A DNA stretch of 64,000 nucleotides from Psychrobacter immobilis (GTDB lineage: Bacteria > Pseudomonadota > Gammaproteobacteria > Pseudomonadales > Moraxellaceae): the NCBI RefSeq assembly GCF_904846175.1, contig NZ_CAJGZM010000001.1, positions 1 through 64,000 on the forward strand, in the 5' to 3' direction. Each line of letters begins with the position of its first letter. Positions within the stretch are counted from its first letter, which is position 1. The notes below the pieces were generated by a model. That model was not told the origin of the DNA, did not search any database, and worked only from the letters and a program-made list of their open reading frames with translations. Both the position numbers and the translations under genes were made by a program. Shown here in pieces: positions 35,601-43,966 of the stretch.

Positions 35601-36968
35601 CTGCTCATAGCGCTTACCTTTTAAACTATCGTCGCTATACCATGAGTTAGAATCATTATCTTTGCTTAGGCTATTTTTAGCATTTGTATCTTTATTACTT
35701 AAAGCGGTATTTGAATCATTCTGCATTTGCGTGCTCAGCGCAGCACTTAGACGCCCAGCGGTCGTTTGCTGCGTTGCACTTTCATCCAGCATAAGGACAT
35801 CTTGTTGCAGGTGTGCGAGTAGACTGAGCGGACGCTCGGCTTGTGCATCAGTTGTAGGCTGATAGCCGACATCAAACTTATCTTGCCAATCAAGCTTAAA
35901 ACCGTTTTTGTCTTCGTTACCCGATAGGCTTGCCAGCATGGCAAAGGTCTCACGCGACTGCTTGCCCAAACGCGACAATAGCGTGTGCCCATAATCTCGT
36001 AGAAACACGCTTTCAGGGTTAATCACTTGCTGACGCTGCAGCCACTGCTTATCGACAATATCTGCCCAGAACAGTTGCGACGGATTGTAATGTAATAAAG
36101 TGATATCCATGTAAGTGGATAAGCGCTGTAAGAAATTCAGCTCGTTCTGTGGCAATTGTTGAATGGTAAAAATATGCAGCTGGGTTGGCAGTATCGTTTG
36201 TATATCTACCCCACTATCAGCCTTATCTTGCGCCATGATTTGCCAAAAGCGCGTCTCAATAGAGGCGCGATGCTCATACACCGAAGCAAACAATAACCGC
36301 CATAAGTGCCGCTGAGCGACTTCAAGCTCGGTATAATGCGCAACCAACCAGTCAGGTGTGCTACCAGCATACTTATCAAACTCCATGGTTAGCTTGTCTT
36401 TTTCAGCGACCAACAGCTCGACATCAACCGCTTTATTATCAGACCATAAGGTCAGCCAATCCTCACGATGGGTCAAATAACGGCTAAATACCCGCGAAAA
36501 ATCTGTCGCCAGCGACCATAGACGCACATCTTGCTGACTACGATCTGACTCTTCATCGAGTAACGCCGATAGCAGCGGATACAAAGGATGCTTATCATCG
36601 GCCATAATCTGCGCTTGATAATAAGTAAAGTAACCAAACAGCCGCCACTGCATCACAGCCCCAGTCAATACCGCAACCTCAGGCACCGTCACAATCTCTT
36701 GCGCGCGCTGATTGACCTCAAGCCAGACATTGTGCTCAGCCAAGACCTTTTGCATCAAGGTCCATTGATATTGGCCCCAAAACTTGGTGGTCACCAAGGT
36801 ACTAATACCTGCTTGACTGGCAATTGATTTGTCCAACCAATCACCCAGTACCATCGATGGCACAATAACAATAAACTCTTCAAAGATAGGCAGGTTTTTA
36901 GACTGATAAGCAGTCAGTAATTGCTCAACTAAGTGTTCGGTACGGTGCGACTGAATAATGGTAAACAT
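32604..36968 (-). CDS. recC: Exodeoxyribonuclease V subunit RecC
   Basis: The 1454-residue Chi-recognition and scaffolding subunit has an N-terminal inactivated helicase fold (MFTIIQSHRTEHLVEQLL; PSMVLGDWLDKSIA), HSCHNLQRQLEVLRG (near 490), and FGRFGALRNVPFGLVVMLNMD with the GDRFSEDDDNGAFLDALL segment. E. coli RecC has 1122 residues; the excess is in Ser/Asn/Asp-rich insertions near 440-480, 1150-1190 and 1255-1285. It is the first gene of the recCBD set, and ptrA, present between recC and recB in E. coli, is absent. The start is the ATG at 36968; the ribosome site is weak. Confidence 0.92.
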   Translation of the reverse strand: MFTIIQSHRTEHLVEQLLTAYQSKNLPIFEEFIVIVPSMVLGDWLDKSIASQAGISTLVTTKFWGQYQWTLMQKVLAEHNVWLEVNQRAQEIVTVPEVAVLTGAVMQWRLFGYFTYYQAQIMADDKHPLYPLLSALLDEESDRSQQDVRLWSLATDFSRVFSRYLTHREDWLTLWSDNKAVDVELLVAEKDKLTMEFDKYAGSTPDWLVAHYTELEVAQRHLWRLLFASVYEHRASIETRFWQIMAQDKADSGVDIQTILPTQLHIFTIQQLPQNELNFLQRLSTYMDITLLHYNPSQLFWADIVDKQWLQRQQVINPESVFLRDYGHTLLSRLGKQSRETFAMLASLSGNEDKNGFKLDWQDKFDVGYQPTTDAQAERPLSLLAHLQQDVLMLDESATQQTTAGRLSAALSTQMQNDSNTALSNKDTNAKNSLSKDNDSNSWYSDDSLKGKRYEQPRQWQLSQYDNSLSIHSCHNLQRQLEVLRGMIGRWLNEPNEDGSTRHLSDVVVLLPDVDRHHELINSVFVNGEGQDGLTLPAKVTGVVDKSIRQLWEAIRGFYGLLGSESARFEGAAVFDWLMLPPLYESLGLTHEQMSRACDLLEQAGFVRGFDEVHLQQTLDVDDYDYRFSFAHALDKVALGLVMPEAQISDCLYPDNWQDNALAEKTVPMSAISLADAAIIEALCRVYNGLHHCRYEFEARYNAEKWLNNIENHIIHPYFGALDQTRPMRAIFNAMNGFKSSLRANRHYQRYHSENDNRPHTTVDNETPENLSSLLQLEASQVESKLSQVSNLPLKLSFMLDSIEDELESQQVSAEPTGVITFGRFGALRNVPFGLVVMLNMDLAEFPNRDRDNRYDLMKSGLARRGDRFSEDDDNGAFLDALLCARNACWIFYNGQRLTDAHEHLPANPVSELLQFLQGEVQWQWDPLKTEQLKSKSLTTVNGDEQSALAAQVQRYLPKLIEQWLVTRHPALPFAEEVFVQSAADAVGSDILTASEEDGQALTDLLARAMQKEKLYQQSTNAPAKVWHEVFERLHTHDDASLPAIKVNLPSSEDYVNIAQRIVSSSIAPHEATPFMAERFEINQVDMQSLYYQVRHPAKHFLREQQVHVVLPEDEMAHQEPLSLSGLSAYAVNTQLLDELNKDSDIVTDEVNDKASIGSQTKKPLSKLLYDPVMPAGVARQSTLQYQQLKLQQQCQEFADQLLSLGIDAHGSASNSRVLLSPCAETMTTVVTPDINPQGKLQIKGMVPVANHNHNSSLDSNPDKSQYRSSSPQLWLNIRPNSARTQYLLHFWLAHVYWQVARHTTDAQVAAGDGRSIWRFNKGSDEYKKFKDKTTFELAPIAYDTALAELLKWIRFAHMAGKIPMTVLPVHALSYLDKLNEAKAKDTDYQPKRSDFESWLWPSFNSDVIYDTCSQHELWQYILYKQDVFAKLKDALPALSAPLFSAMDEALIAL
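35560..35570 (+). repeat. CTTAGGCTATT motif in recC (first copy)
   Basis: Exact copy in recC coding for NSLS in the phrase NSLSIHSCHN, at a normal, non-inserted position of the protein. Confidence 0.55.
35665..35675 (+). repeat. CTTAGGCTATT motif in recC (second copy)
   Basis: Exact copy about 105 bases from the previous one, inside a Ser/Asn/Asp-rich linker of RecC (KNSLSKDNDSN). Confidence 0.55.
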
Positions 36969-37462
36969 AAAGGATAGTCTGATTGAGTTGATAAAGTGAA
37001 TGCTAAGAGGAAAACTTATACCCTCAGAACGCTATTTTGAACTGACTATAGATTCTTAATGCATATTGATAGTTATTAAGAAACACACTAAAGGATACTC
37101 ACCAATCCATGTTTCGCAGTCGTTACTACTCTGTATTTCTGCTAGCATAATGACCATAATTCAATATTAAGCATCTTAAAATAATACTAACAGCCAACGA
37201 TGACTGGCTCATTACTTATAAGCTTGAGAGATTATAAAAAAAGCAAATATGAGTGTGCCATTGATACTGGCTATTTACCAGTTTATTCACTGCGCTAGCA
37301 TGACCTCACGACAGTCAGTGTCGCGCTATTATACCGCTTATCGTTGCTGAAAGATTATTGAGCTGTAAAACAAGATAGTGTTATTTTCATTATGTCGCAG
37401 TTTGCCATTGTTGCTACTTAAGCGTTCAATCATTTTCTATATTAACGAGATATTATAATACT
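36969..37462. other. Intergenic region between divergent recC and hypothetical gene
   Basis: 494 bases without a gene. It must carry the divergent promoters for recCBD and for the gene at 37463. I see no operator, RNA or repeat that I can support; a TATAAT-like sequence at about 37453-37458 is too close to the ATG to be used. Confidence 0.5.
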
Positions 37463-38023
37463 ATGCCTTTGCGTCCCATTGATGCCATCTTCGTTCATCC
37501 TAAACGGCGATTATATGTTGTATATTATCGCGGTGAGCTGTGGGCACTGCCACGCATGAAAATTGATGATAGGTCGTGGCAAAATAGGCAGCCCTATACC
37601 GATGATAGTACCTTGCTTTATCTAAGCATTCATCAAGCCATCAGTGACCCCGTGCTCGCGCAAAAACTACGTACTTTGAACTTGCCAGCGGCAGTTCGCG
37701 GCAGCACGTTACCACGCTTTGAGGCTTGGTGGGAGACAAATGGTTTTAAGTGGCTAAAAGATAAGCTTGCGACAGGTGAATCACCATTAGCCGCTCACCA
37801 AACGGGAGCGCCTAAAATAGCGGAAACAAAAGCGATTGACAAGCAGACGGCTTCCCCTTCAAACTACCAACCTGCGCCATTAAATAACGATAGCGCCATT
37901 AAGCAAAATAGCACCATCGAACAAAAAGGTAGTGAGCAACCAACAGCTGCTGTAGAAGCGATAGATATTTTTGCTGATATGCTGGCAGATTTGGCGGATG
38001 AGGTGTTAAATCAACACGAATAA
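37463..38023 (+). CDS. Hypothetical protein
   Basis: The 186-residue protein has a compact N-terminal half of about 115 residues (MPLRPIDAIFVHPKRRLYVV through FEAWWETNGFKWLK) that looks folded and basic. The C-terminal half is Ala/Asn/Gln-rich and low-complexity, ending in an acidic helix (IDIFADMLADLADEVL). There is no membrane segment. I do not recognise the family. It is followed by the membrane protein at 38089 by 65 bases in the same direction. Confidence 0.7.
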   Translation: MPLRPIDAIFVHPKRRLYVVYYRGELWALPRMKIDDRSWQNRQPYTDDSTLLYLSIHQAISDPVLAQKLRTLNLPAAVRGSTLPRFEAWWETNGFKWLKDKLATGESPLAAHQTGAPKIAETKAIDKQTASPSNYQPAPLNNDSAIKQNSTIEQKGSEQPTAAVEAIDIFADMLADLADEVLNQHE

Positions 38024-38088
38024 ATCTGCTACCATTCATCCTCTATACAAATCATTGATGACATTAACCAAGAAAAGAACGATAACCT

Positions 38089-38928
38089 ATGAAAGATTAC
38101 AAGCTGCTATTAGCGGGGCTTATTTTACTGCTGTTGATTATTTTTATCGCCATCTTTACTTGGTTATGGACCAGTAACCGCAAAAACATGGATCCTCTGC
38201 CCATTTTGGCAAACAACAATAATTCATCGACTGCGGATAATGACGAAAATGCCATTGCTAAAAGCACCTTGCATATACAAGCAGAAGACAAGCTAGAAGC
38301 GCCTCTAAACGCCGTTATCGCAAGCTTTCAATCACGCTATCCGCATGTGCAGATAGCGACTAACTATGTCTCTTCTGCTGCCATTCTCACTTTATCTGAT
38401 AGTGACTTTAGCGACAGTAATCGCACTGACGATGAGCGTGCGTCTTATGTCATTAATACCGATTTGATTATTGCCAATGGCAAGCTGTCAAAAGAGCGCT
38501 TATCACCTTTGCAAGAAAAAATAAAGACGGCTCAAGATAAGCACAATCGAAGCAAAGTGAATAATAGCAGTGCGCAAGATAGTATGGTAGAAGATGGGAT
38601 TGGTGAAAATGGTAAGACTGATGCTGAATTTGCTGCTCAAGCCAAAAGCGATAATACTAATACCCGTAGCATTAGCTCTTTTAGCTATGCCTTACAAGAT
38701 ACGCAAGCAGTAGATGGCGTTGTATTAACGCAGAACCCTGCTGCGATTAACTTTAGAAATTTTTTGCTCTCAAGTACCGGTCAAGATATCTTAAGTCAGT
38801 ATAATTATAACAATATCGACGGCTATAAGAACGATATGTCTGATTTATTCAAACCCAGCTCACGTGCCAAACAAGCAACAGGTGAGCACTCAGTAGATGT
38901 GGGCGACGCGCTTAGCAATGGCAAATAA
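38089..38928 (+). CDS. Membrane-anchored protein with substrate-binding-like domain
   Basis: The 279-residue protein begins MKDYKLLLAGLILLLLIIFI, a membrane anchor. The domain after it starts LHIQAEDKLEAPLNAVIASF and carries the phrase NFRNFLLSSTGQDILSQYNY, IDGYKNDMSDLF. These resemble the start and the final helices of ModA-type solute-binding domains. The middle is replaced by Ser/Asn/Asp-rich sequence (about 125-200), so ligand residues cannot be assigned and the domain may be degenerate. No ABC permease or ATPase lies next to it. Function unknown. Confidence 0.6.
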   Translation: MKDYKLLLAGLILLLLIIFIAIFTWLWTSNRKNMDPLPILANNNNSSTADNDENAIAKSTLHIQAEDKLEAPLNAVIASFQSRYPHVQIATNYVSSAAILTLSDSDFSDSNRTDDERASYVINTDLIIANGKLSKERLSPLQEKIKTAQDKHNRSKVNNSSAQDSMVEDGIGENGKTDAEFAAQAKSDNTNTRSISSFSYALQDTQAVDGVVLTQNPAAINFRNFLLSSTGQDILSQYNYNNIDGYKNDMSDLFKPSSRAKQATGEHSVDVGDALSNGK

Positions 38929-38958
38929 TCATAAAGCCCGATGCCTAATGATTACTCA

Positions 38959-38987
38959 TTGCTTTTATAAATCATTTTTTCTACAAT
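38959..38987 (+). promoter_or_regulatory. Promoter of tRNA-Arg
   Basis: TTGCTT (38959-38964) and TACAAT (38982-38987) are separated by 17 bases, and the mature tRNA begins 13 bases later. This is an ideal sigma-70 layout. Confidence 0.7.
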
Positions 38988-39000
38988 GGCACTCCATTAC

Positions 39001-39076
39001 GCGCCTATAGCTCAACAGGATAGAGCAGTTGCCTCCTAAGCGATCGATCGGGGTTCGAGTCCCTGTGGGCGCACCA
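39001..39076 (+). tRNA. tRNA-Arg (anticodon CCU)
   Basis: A full cloverleaf can be folded: acceptor stem GCGCCTA/TGGGCGC with one G-T pair, D arm GCTC/GAGC, anticodon stem GTTGC/GCGAT with loop CTCCTAA (anticodon CCT, reads AGG), T arm CGGGG/CCCTG with TTCGAGT, and an encoded CCA end. It is a frequent integration site for islands, and an integrase relic lies 147 bases downstream. I found no second copy of its 3' end within the window. Confidence 0.97.
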
Positions 39077-39089
39077 TCGAATACAAAGA

Positions 39090-39121
39090 AACCTTGTAGC
39101 GTAAAGCATACAAGGTTTTTT
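39090..39121 (+). terminator. Terminator of tRNA-Arg
   Basis: AACCTTGTA (39090-39098) pairs with TACAAGGTT (39109-39117), followed by Ts. It lies 13 bases past the CCA end. Confidence 0.88.
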
Positions 39122-39222
39122 ACGTCTATAGGCTGATATTAAATAGCCAACAAGAGCATTTTTTGTTGTTAATTATTCATTCAGGTTGTTGTTAAACCTC
39201 TTAACGCCTTGAGTTATAAGCC

Positions 39223-39776
39223 ATGACGAGAAGACAAGACTATCGATTAACTGACGTTGGCGTGAAAGCAATAGCCAAACAGTCCACACTCACCAAAGTC
39301 ACGCGCCATGGTGATAGCAACAATTTATACCTTATACAACATCCAAATGGATCGTTATTTTGGCAGATGATCTATCGCTATCAATCTGACAAAGACCTTA
39401 AACCGAAGCAAAAGACCTATCAGATAGGAATTTACAAGCCAGCCAGACAAACTATTGACTCTACATTCAAACCACAAGTGTCGCTAAAAGAGGCTCGGCT
39501 GACACGCGATAAAGCTCAGACACTCCTAAATGATAGCATTGACCCTACAGAACATAAAAACCATGAAAAAAATAACTTTGAGCAAAAAGACTTATTTAGA
39601 GTAATTGCCAAAAGTTATATTAACGAAAGATCTAGCACTACACCCAAAAATGTTCAAAACTTCATAACTATCTAGATGAGCATATTGCACCCCATATCGG
39701 TGACTACCCTATTACCTCTATCACGGCACAGGACGTAATTAAAACTGGATTATCGATCCAAACTTACTTTGAATAG
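39223..39776 (+). pseudogene. Tyrosine integrase, frameshifted and truncated
   Basis: The first 150 codons encode the Arm/DUF4102-like N-terminus of a P4-type integrase (ADNGSLFWQ-like phrase HPNGSLFWQMIYRYQ; YQIGIYKPARQT; LKEARLTRDKAQTLL). The frame then stops at 39673. Shifted by one base, the next stretch reads LHNYLDEHIAPHIGDYPITS and ITAQDV, the normal continuation into the core-binding domain, before a stop at 39776. The catalytic domain is missing. It lies at the tRNA-Arg gene in the right position for an island integrase, so the island has lost its mobility. Confidence 0.85.
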
Positions 39777-39826
39777 AGCGGCAAATGGACGACCGATACT
39801 TCACATAAGTGCGTTGCCTCATTAGC

Positions 39827-40177
39827 TCAGTCTTTGAGTATGCTATCAATACTAAGACCACTTAACAGTGACAGCAGCAGTACTGCATACCCAGTACGAC
39901 TCTCTTTATCAACATTTATAAAGCGCTGCCAAAGCGTGCCAAATAGCATCTGATAGTCAATAATACTCAGCTGACGATGATTAGTGGCGAAGTGAAACTG
40001 ATTGCGACTAGCATGTTGATGGTTATTTTTTAATCGCCATTGCTGCAGCTCAGAGGATTTAGCAATTTTTGTGGCTGGCTTAAAGTCATTGTCTAGCAGT
40101 GGTACTTCGTCGTCATCGGCAATATTTTCAGCAATTGCCACGTTACTGTGCTTTTTTGATTGTTTCGTACCAAACAC
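39827..40177 (-). CDS. Hypothetical protein, possibly a fragment
   Basis: The frame encodes 116 residues, with an acidic middle (ADDDEVPLLDNDFKP) and a C-terminal HRQLSIIDYQMLFGTLWQRF and GYAVLLLSLLSGLSIDSIL. It lies directly after two damaged genes on the same strand, and could be the remains of a larger gene. The phrase LLLSLLSGLSIDSI has the look of the first lines of a tyrosine-recombinase-like core, but this is too little to name it. Confidence 0.45.
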   Translation of the reverse strand: MFGTKQSKKHSNVAIAENIADDDEVPLLDNDFKPATKIAKSSELQQWRLKNNHQHASRNQFHFATNHRQLSIIDYQMLFGTLWQRFINVDKESRTGYAVLLLSLLSGLSIDSILKD

Positions 40178-40196
40178 TATTCTTTGTAGTGGCTCA

Positions 40197-40918
40197 TTAT
40201 CTATCAGTACTCACCGCTGTCTTTATGACTGTTTGAGCCGACTTTACACGTTTAGTGCTCTCAGTATAAGTTTTGCCAACAAAGGTTTTATTATCAATCG
40301 CTACCTCATAAGCCAGCCTGATTTGACCGACTTTACTACTAAGATATTGATTGGCTGTTTTACCCGTTGCCTCTTCCTGCTTGACCTCATGCTTGCTTCA
40401 TATTGTCTGATATGAAGCAAGCATGAAGTCAAGCTATCGCACTGAGCGTGAATGCTGATTAACTGGTCGAGAATCTTACGTTGTGGGTCAGTAGGTCTTA
40501 GTGCCATACGAATGCGCACGCCAAGCTTATCTATTTTGGCAAAGTACTTGTCGTGACGTGCTGTGATCATAACTATCACTTTCAGATAACCACTCATAAA
40601 ACGCCAAGCATTATTATTGATATCAACTTCGCCATATGCCTGATAAAAGACAATTAGCAGATAGCTGACCGCCCACTCTCCAGTTTTACCTTGCCGAATG
40701 ATTTGTGTCATTACCTCAGTGCAGTTTATGCCAGTAAAGTCTGCAGAATTAGATTCCGATGTTGAGTGCAATAAATCAATATCATCATCTGGCACTAAAA
40801 AACTTATCACATCGATCACAAGCTGAGACATTTGTATGTGATGTAGTGAATCTATTGGGATAAGCTTATCCAACACTCGCCTATCGGTTACCTTATTAAA
40901 TGGTTTAGTGTGACCCAT
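40197..40918 (-). pseudogene. Hypothetical protein with probable frameshift near its end
   Basis: The frame from the ATG at 40918 encodes 205 residues ending SGWLMR at 40301. A one-base shift there continues AYEVAIDNKTFVGKTYTEST and onward for 40 residues to a stop at 40197. This extended reading looks coding, so the gene probably suffered a frameshift. The visible protein is mixed alpha/beta (MGHTKPFNKVTDRRVLDKLI; LRPTDPQRKILDQLISIHA). No family recognised. Confidence 0.45.
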
Positions 40919-40961
40919 AAGAAGTGTCCATCCAACTCAGGTTTTTAGGTAAGCGCAACAT

Positions 40962-41476
40962 TTATTGATCATTGGTAACTTTACACTGCTGATACTCATA
41001 AGCGCTTTGGTTGATACCAGCAGACTTGCAATAATTCTCTACCGTCAGACGCTCAATATTCATAAGTTCGCAAACAATACTTTTTGGTGCACTGGAGCTT
41101 AATTCTTTTAAAAACTCAGGGTGATTAATTCCCCTTGAGAAGGCCAGCTCGACAAACTCACTCCAAGCCAAGCGCTTAATATCTTTGACGCTTTCAGCAG
41201 CAACTAAGCAAGGCTGACGTAAACTCGTCTCTTCTATAAGAATTTTATCAAACCTTCTAAACTCATTAAAAAAAACAATAAGTCTGATTCTCACCAATTA
41301 CTAAACGCAGTGCTGGTCGATAATAATCATCCAAGCTAGCCATATTTATACTAGCTATTTCTTGGTCTAAACTGCTGCCAAACTGTCAATGCTTTTTGCG
41401 CATCTATATGTATAACCAAATTCCTTTTATCAAAAGTTAAGAACTTCTGAGCAGGTTTGAGATTAATAGTATTCAT
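40962..41476 (-). pseudogene. Hypothetical gene broken by two frameshifts
   Basis: Starting at the ATG at 41476 the frame reads MNTINLKPAQKFLTFDKRN and onward, then stops after about 41 codons. A shift gives LDQEIASINMASLDDYYRPA and LVIGENQTYCFF. At a run of eight Ts (about 41270-41277) a further shift gives FFNEFRRFDKILIEETSLRQ and on to the stop at 40962. Three consecutive frames thus form one continuous protein of about 165 residues. The first of a group of three decayed genes beside the integrase relic. Function unknown. Confidence 0.55.
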
Positions 41477-41952
41477 TATATTTATCTTAATAGTGAATAC
41501 TATTATGTTATAAGCTATCGGGTGTCAAATCCTTTAGTTTAGCTGTTATAAAAATATACTTATTATTAAGCATCATAAAATTCATGCAATTTAAAAATAA
41601 AAAAAGACTCTTTAAGCTATATTTCTCATGGCTTAAAGAGTCTTTTTTTAATCTGCATTTTTATTTAGGTAAATAGCTCAAAGTTGGGGTCTATACTAAA
41701 GATACGAAACCATTAGTTGGTAAAAAAATTTTGAAACCATCTTGTTCTGCTTCACTCCTTGACCCCATTAAGCCCTGAAACCGACTAATAGCCTTAACTA
41801 CTAAAAACGGGGATATGCTGTAGAAGTTTTAACTTGATAAGCAACCGTTCGTCGGTTAAAAAAATAACCAGTATTTCAGACGCTATAATCGACTCATCAG
41901 AAAGACAGCCAGTCATTCTGACTTAACCTAAAACTCACAAAAGGATATATTC
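41477..41952. other. Intergenic stretch with terminator
   Basis: 476 bases without a supported gene, between the decayed minus-strand gene group and the first secreted protein. It contains the bidirectional terminator at 41601-41647. The remaining sequence has no feature that I can name. Confidence 0.5.
41601..41647. terminator. Bidirectional terminator
   Basis: AAAAAGACTCTTTAAGC is matched exactly by GCTTAAAGAGTCTTTTT around a 13-base loop: a perfect 17-base stem with A/T tracts on both sides. Confidence 0.85.
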
Positions 41953-42438
41953 ATGAAGCTCACAAAAATACTGATGGTTACTCCATTGCTATTACTTTCT
42001 ATTAGCGCTATTGCCGGCATGGGTGATGTTAATGGCGGTACCAAATGCACCACCGTTGACTCTATTAGTAAGAAGAAGGCTATCGTAAAAGCTTGTACTT
42101 ACGATGGTGCAGTAGGCGGGAGTATGAGTTATGCAATTAGCCAACTAAATTTCAAAATTTCTAAGGGTAGTACTTATCGTACCGTCAATAATGCTACGTT
42201 TGATTTTGATAAAAACGGAAACGTCCAAAACTTAAAAGAAAGTATCTCAGTCAATGGTAAAGCAGCTGAAATAATAAATTTACATCATAAGACATTTAAA
42301 AAAATATCTGATAAAGAAATAGAAAGTCGCTATGAAAAGAAAAGTCCTGACTTTTCTGATGTCTTACAATGCTTCAAATATATTAAGAAAGACACTGCTT
42401 TCTGTGTACCTTATGAATTTATTAGCAGCATCTCCTAA
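41953..42438 (+). CDS. Secreted hypothetical protein
   Basis: The 161-residue protein has a clear Sec signal peptide (MKLTKILMVTPLLLLSISAIAG, cut after about residue 21). The mature part has four cysteines (KCTTVD, VKACTYDG, VLQCFKY and AFCVPYE), suggesting two disulfides. No domain is recognised. An AAAGGA site precedes the ATG. The next gene encodes another small exported protein of a different sequence. Confidence 0.7.
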   Translation: MKLTKILMVTPLLLLSISAIAGMGDVNGGTKCTTVDSISKKKAIVKACTYDGAVGGSMSYAISQLNFKISKGSTYRTVNNATFDFDKNGNVQNLKESISVNGKAAEIINLHHKTFKKISDKEIESRYEKKSPDFSDVLQCFKYIKKDTAFCVPYEFISSIS

Positions 42439-42507
42439 CAATTATTTGGCTATAATACATTCTTTAGCATGCACCCGAACAACCTAAATTTATCTATTGG
42501 AGCAACT

Positions 42508-43074
42508 ATGAAATCTCTTTCTCTAACTTCTTTGACACTATTCGCGACTGCATATTTACTATCTACTACTACTCTAGCTGCCCCCAGCTCCTCTAAAATT
42601 ATAACCAGCTACAAAAGCAATGATATGGTTCATGTGTTTGGTTGGATGGAAGATGCTTGTCATGGTGAAAAGCCACCTTATAAAAAGATTTCCAGTAAGA
42701 ACTCGGCGTTTACAGACAGCATCAGAGGCCAAAGAGCTTCTGGTGACTTTGTGAAGCCAAAGACCCAATGGTTATCAGAATATCGAAATATGATAAAAGA
42801 TGTAAAAATGAAGGTAGGTGAACCATACACTGAATATCGAGTTATTTTCAATAAAGGCGTTACCTACCGTGGTCAGCCTCTAGAGGAGTATACATTCAGT
42901 TTTATACCTGAATCATCAGGTGGTGAAAACGTTTTAAAGTTTGCATCGACTGCGACTGTACCTACCATTATGCCGAACTTTCAAACTCGAACCATGGAAT
43001 ACTGGGGTGAGATGGAGAAGAGAGGGGTCGAATACAACTCTAAAAATAAAACGGTTACCTGCTATTTTTGGTAA
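42508..43074 (+). CDS. Secreted hypothetical protein
   Basis: The start is set at the ATG at 42508, with GGAG about eight bases upstream and directly followed by a signal peptide (MKSLSLTSLTLFATAYLLST, cut after LAA). The protein has 188 residues; the mature part is polar, with two cysteines (DACHGEKP and TVTCYFW at the very end). An upstream in-frame ATG at 42469 would bury the signal. No family recognised. It may form a unit with the gene at 41953. Confidence 0.68.
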   Translation: MKSLSLTSLTLFATAYLLSTTTLAAPSSSKIITSYKSNDMVHVFGWMEDACHGEKPPYKKISSKNSAFTDSIRGQRASGDFVKPKTQWLSEYRNMIKDVKMKVGEPYTEYRVIFNKGVTYRGQPLEEYTFSFIPESSGGENVLKFASTATVPTIMPNFQTRTMEYWGEMEKRGVEYNSKNKTVTCYFW

Positions 43075-43182
43075 ATAGCTTTTTTTCGAAAAGTTGTAGT
43101 TTCTACTGTCAGATTCATCTTTCTAAACTTACAGTATTTAGATTACTAGTATTATCGAAATACCACTAAAGAGTTTGAGTAT

Positions 43183-43484
43183 GATGCCCAAAAGATATGC
43201 TGAAGAAACTGTACGAGTAAGCTTGGTAAACTAAGCATCATAATAGGAAGTCAACATGATAAGTGGGAATCTACAATGCCGAAGTCGTCAAGAAGGTAGC
43301 GGATAATAATGGTAAATTTTCAACGTCTACAAAGCATCTAGCCATAGAAATCCAGACCCTATCTAATTGGCAGAATAAATTAAATCAAGGCAAGCTTATT
43401 GACAAAGAACAATACCGTCCTGACGTTATGGCCGCTCTTGAAGGAATAAAGCAACTTTCTAATAATCATATTTTTATTTATTAG
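43183..43484 (+). pseudogene. Transposase OrfA-like remnant
   Basis: The short frame at 43263-43484 (73 codons) contains EVVKKVADNNGKFSTSTKHL and IQTLSNWQNKLNQGKL, the helix-turn-helix and linker phrase of IS3-type OrfA. A frame just before it begins MPKRYAEETVRVSLVN, as an OrfA start might, but is out of phase. Both ends lack the rest of an insertion sequence. Probably a decayed IS3-family OrfA; low certainty. Confidence 0.4.
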
Positions 43485-43966
43485 GTACCACAGCCATGCA
43501 TTTTTTGTTTATAACCTTATCAAAGATAGATATTGTCAACAGCATAACTAGACAAGATCTTGACTATAGAATAATTGCTAACCTATGACTAGCATAACCT
43601 ATCAAGTATTTATTATTTTTAAGATTTCTTAGGTACTCGCTTTACATCCGGGTTTGCCCTTGTATGGTATTGGACACAAAGTACAATTACCTTAATGTCA
43701 AAAAAGCCCCTAATAACATAGATTGTTAGTGGCTTTAATACTAATTTTTTAGAGTTTGATCAATTATGATGAAAAAAGTAATCCTCAGCATAAGATATGG
43801 CATTAAAAAATAGTTTTAATATATTTTTTGCTCAATCTTAATAGTTAAATCAGAAGTATAATCTCATTTAAAGTTTTAGCCTTTCTTGCATCCTTTTACA
43901 CATCATTAGGATTAAGGCCATTATACGAAATGTCGTATCACCATCTAAGCTATTTTAAGGTTAAAA
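43485..43966. other. Intergenic stretch with a hairpin
   Basis: 482 bases without a gene. An imperfect hairpin at 43698-43737 (AAAAAGCCCCTAATAAC with GTTAGTGGCTTT) could end transcription, mainly on the minus strand. The rest is AT-rich with no other signal. Confidence 0.4.

Noticed and set aside
26435..35675. The 11-base recBCD motif as an established Chi site
   Set aside because: No Chi sequence is known to me for this lineage, and only four copies were seen, clustered in the genes rather than along the chromosome.
39001..39076. A second attachment site duplicate of the tRNA-Arg 3' end
   Set aside because: Reading through the window I did not find a repeat of the last 20 bases of the tRNA, so no att pair is claimed.
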